Shown here: one piece after another, positions 6,837 to 8,284 of the stretch
Layout: each line of letters opens with the position of its first letter
How positions within the stretch are numbered: the stretch's first letter is position 1
NCBI GenBank assembly: GCA_016789295.1
Contig: JAEUQL010000152.1
Span: 1 to 8,284, forward strand
Direction: 5' to 3'
Length of the DNA: 8,284 nt
From: Blastocatellia bacterium
GTDB taxonomy: Bacteria > Acidobacteriota > Blastocatellia > Chloracidobacteriales > JADJPF01
Program-made: the position numbers and the translations under genes
The notes under the pieces: generated by a model
Seen by the model: only the letters and a program-made list of their open reading frames with translations
Told to the model about the DNA's origin: nothing
Database searches by the model: none

Positions 6837-7871
6837 CTACTGTTGACCAACTTTTGCTTGAAGTCTTGCAACTTTCTCTTTAAGTTCCCGGATCTCCTTT
6901 TGCAGTTCTGGAAGGCGTTGAAATATTGCAGAAGATTTTAGCCACAAACGATTTTCAACCGCAGGGTAACCAGAGATCAATCTGTTGGGTTCTACAGAAT
7001 TTGGAATGCCTGTCTGTGCTGTAGCAACTACGTTGTCACCAATAGTTAAATGTCCAGCAACACCCACTTGTCCAGCGAGTGTGACGTTACGCCCTACCTT
7101 CGTACTTCCTGCAAGACCTACTTGTCCACACAAAAGCGTGTTCTCTCCAACAACACAAGCGTGCCCAACCATAACAAGATTGTCTATCTTTGCACCGCGC
7201 TTTATGCGAGTTTCACCTACAGTAGCACGATCTATAGTTGATCCAGAACCTATCTCTACATCTTCTTCAATAACTACTTTGCCAGACTGAACTATCTTGT
7301 ACCAAGAACCATCTTCCTGTTTTGCATAGCCGAAACCATCTCCTCCAACTACTACTCCATTTTGAAGTATCGACCTTGCACCAATCTCAACATATTCACG
7401 AACTACGCAATTTGAGTGTATCAGAACATTGTTACCAATAATTGCACCAGCATATATAGTAGAATTGGGGTAAATGACAACATCATCTCCCAAAACTACA
7501 TCATCGCCTATGACGCTGTGTGCTCCAATGCTGACATTTTTGCCAATTTTTGCAGAAGTAGAGACAACGGCTGTTGGATGTATACCTTCGGCCAGTTTTG
7601 GAGCAGAATAGAAAAGCTCTATTGCTTGTGCAAATGTCAGGTATGGATTTTTGTGGCGTAACAGTGCAATATCTCTCTTTTTTTCATAGTCAAGAGAGAC
7701 AATTATTGCTGAAGCCTTTGTTGATAGTACTTTAGGACTGTATTTGAGGTTTGAAAGAAAGGTCAAATCCCCAGTCTGTGCTTCCTCTATGGAGGCAACA
7801 CCCGTTATTTCCAACTCTGGATCGCCTTCTAAAAGGCAATCCAAGTTCTTAGCTATTTCAAGTAGTCTCAT
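6837..7871 (-). CDS. lpxD: UDP-3-O-acylglucosamine N-acyltransferase LpxD
   Basis: 344 aa, normal for the family. LpxD is a cytoplasmic homotrimer that transfers a 3-hydroxyacyl chain from acyl-ACP to UDP-3-O-acylglucosamine, the third step of lipid A synthesis. Residues about 1-95 are the N-terminal uridine-binding domain (TGDLTFLSN at 33-41). Hexapeptide repeats of the left-handed beta-helix run from about 97 to 300. The catalytic His is His237 in DNLVMVGHAC (230-239), corresponding to E. coli His239. GGDGFGYA (176-183) is a family signature. The C terminus (about 316-342) is a helical, coiled-coil-like tail. The start has only a weak GGTGA-like ribosome site overlapping the pfkA stop, 9 nt upstream, suggesting coupling. 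The usual neighbours bamA, skp, fabZ and lpxA are absent. Confidence 0.95.
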   Translation of the reverse strand: MRLLEIAKNLDCLLEGDPELEITGVASIEEAQTGDLTFLSNLKYSPKVLSTKASAIIVSLDYEKKRDIALLRHKNPYLTFAQAIELFYSAPKLAEGIHPTAVVSTSAKIGKNVSIGAHSVIGDDVVLGDDVVIYPNSTIYAGAIIGNNVLIHSNCVVREYVEIGARSILQNGVVVGGDGFGYAKQEDGSWYKIVQSGKVVIEEDVEIGSGSTIDRATVGETRIKRGAKIDNLVMVGHACVVGENTLLCGQVGLAGSTKVGRNVTLAGQVGVAGHLTIGDNVVATAQTGIPNSVEPNRLISGYPAVENRLWLKSSAIFQRLPELQKEIRELKEKVARLQAKVGQQ

Positions 7872-7880
7872 ATTGCATCA

Positions 7881-8284
7881 TCACCCAAAAAATACTTCTG
7901 CTGTCTTGTAGAACTCTTCGCTAAGAAGTTTTGGGCCACTAACAGCTTCAGCAAGTGGAACTTTTGTTATGCGGTTTCCTTGTATAGCTGCCATGTGACC
8001 AAATTCACTGCGGGTGATCATCTCAAATGCGTGAACGCCAAGCCTTGTAGCAAGTACCCTGTCGAAGGCTGTTGGCGTTCCACCACGTTGCACATATCCC
8101 AAAACTACAACTCGCGTCTCTATTCGAGTCAGTGCTTCTATCTTGTCAGCAACTATTTGGGCAATTCCCCCCAGACGTTCGTGCCTGTAGATATGCTGGC
8201 GTTGTTGTGGAGTTAAAAAATCCTCATTAGGGTGTGGTTGTGCATCTTCAGCTACGACAACTATCGAGAAAGCACTACCCAAGT
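7881..8284 (-). CDS. pfkA: 6-phosphofructokinase, C-terminal part (5' end outside window)
   Basis: Only the last 133 or so codons are in the window. They match the C-terminal half of the PfkA family: FSIVVVAEDA at the beginning, VLGYVQRGGTPTAFDRVLATRLG (split by position: about 8106-8040), and AIQGNRITKVPLAEAV (about 7990-7943). The Arg of the QRGG motif contributes to fructose-6-phosphate binding across the subunit interface. The enzyme phosphorylates fructose 6-phosphate in glycolysis. The catalytic GGDGS-type region that separates ATP- from PPi-dependent forms lies outside the window, so the phosphoryl donor cannot be decided. The TTG at 8282-8280 is internal and not a start. It ends in TGA followed directly by a second in-frame TGA, then lpxD starts 9 nt downstream in the same frame. 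Confidence 0.92.
   Translation of the reverse strand, partial: LGSAFSIVVVAEDAQPHPNEDFLTPQQRQHIYRHERLGGIAQIVADKIEALTRIETRVVVLGYVQRGGTPTAFDRVLATRLGVHAFEMITRSEFGHMAAIQGNRITKVPLAEAVSGPKLLSEEFYKTAEVFFG

Noticed and set aside
6985..7290. Plus-strand open frame of about 100 codons inside lpxD
   Set aside because: It is the mirror of the repetitive hexapeptide-repeat coding sequence; the Pro/Thr/Ser-rich translation is what antisense of Gly/Val-rich codons gives.

Overview
The window looks like chromosomal DNA of a Gram-negative bacterium. It carries lpxD (lipid A synthesis) and a TonB-dependent outer-membrane receptor, so the cell has an LPS-type outer membrane. The receptor has an N-terminal carboxypeptidase-regulatory-like domain, and a very large Ser/Thr kinase-ATPase-TPR protein lies next to it. 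That pairing is common in Acidobacteriota, so I lean that way, but this is inference from gene content only. Base composition is moderately AT-rich by eye.

Layout. Positions 2-3202 (+) hold the 3' part of a hybrid Ser/Thr protein kinase: a catalytic-loop-to-C-lobe kinase fragment, an AAA-type ATPase and a long TPR-like tail. The kinase N-lobe and true start lie left of the window. All other genes are on the minus strand. In transcription order they are: the 3' end of pfkA (8284-7881), lpxD (7871-6837), a DUF3291 protein (6816-6316), an Ohr/OsmC-type peroxidase (6315-5884), a cobalamin riboswitch (about 5880-5708) and a TonB-dependent receptor (5660-3246). The kinase and receptor converge on a 43-bp gap that contains a perfect 36-bp palindrome, probably the terminator.

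How it fits together. The most informative element is the cobalamin riboswitch, which fills almost the whole 223-bp gap between ohr and the receptor. It marks the receptor as a probable B12/corrinoid importer (BtuB role), something the protein sequence alone would not establish. Around the receptor start, the Shine-Dalgarno, an upstream complementary segment and a candidate closing helix of the riboswitch use overlapping bases, which suggests control of translation initiation. pfkA, lpxD, DUF3291 and ohr are tightly spaced (9, 20 and 0 nt) and may be one transcript, although their functions (glycolysis, lipid A, unknown, peroxide detoxification) do not form one pathway.

I saw no tRNA, rRNA, insertion sequence, CRISPR array or phage gene. 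Apart from the unusual regulatory arrangement, the gene content is of known families; I do not see a wholly new system.
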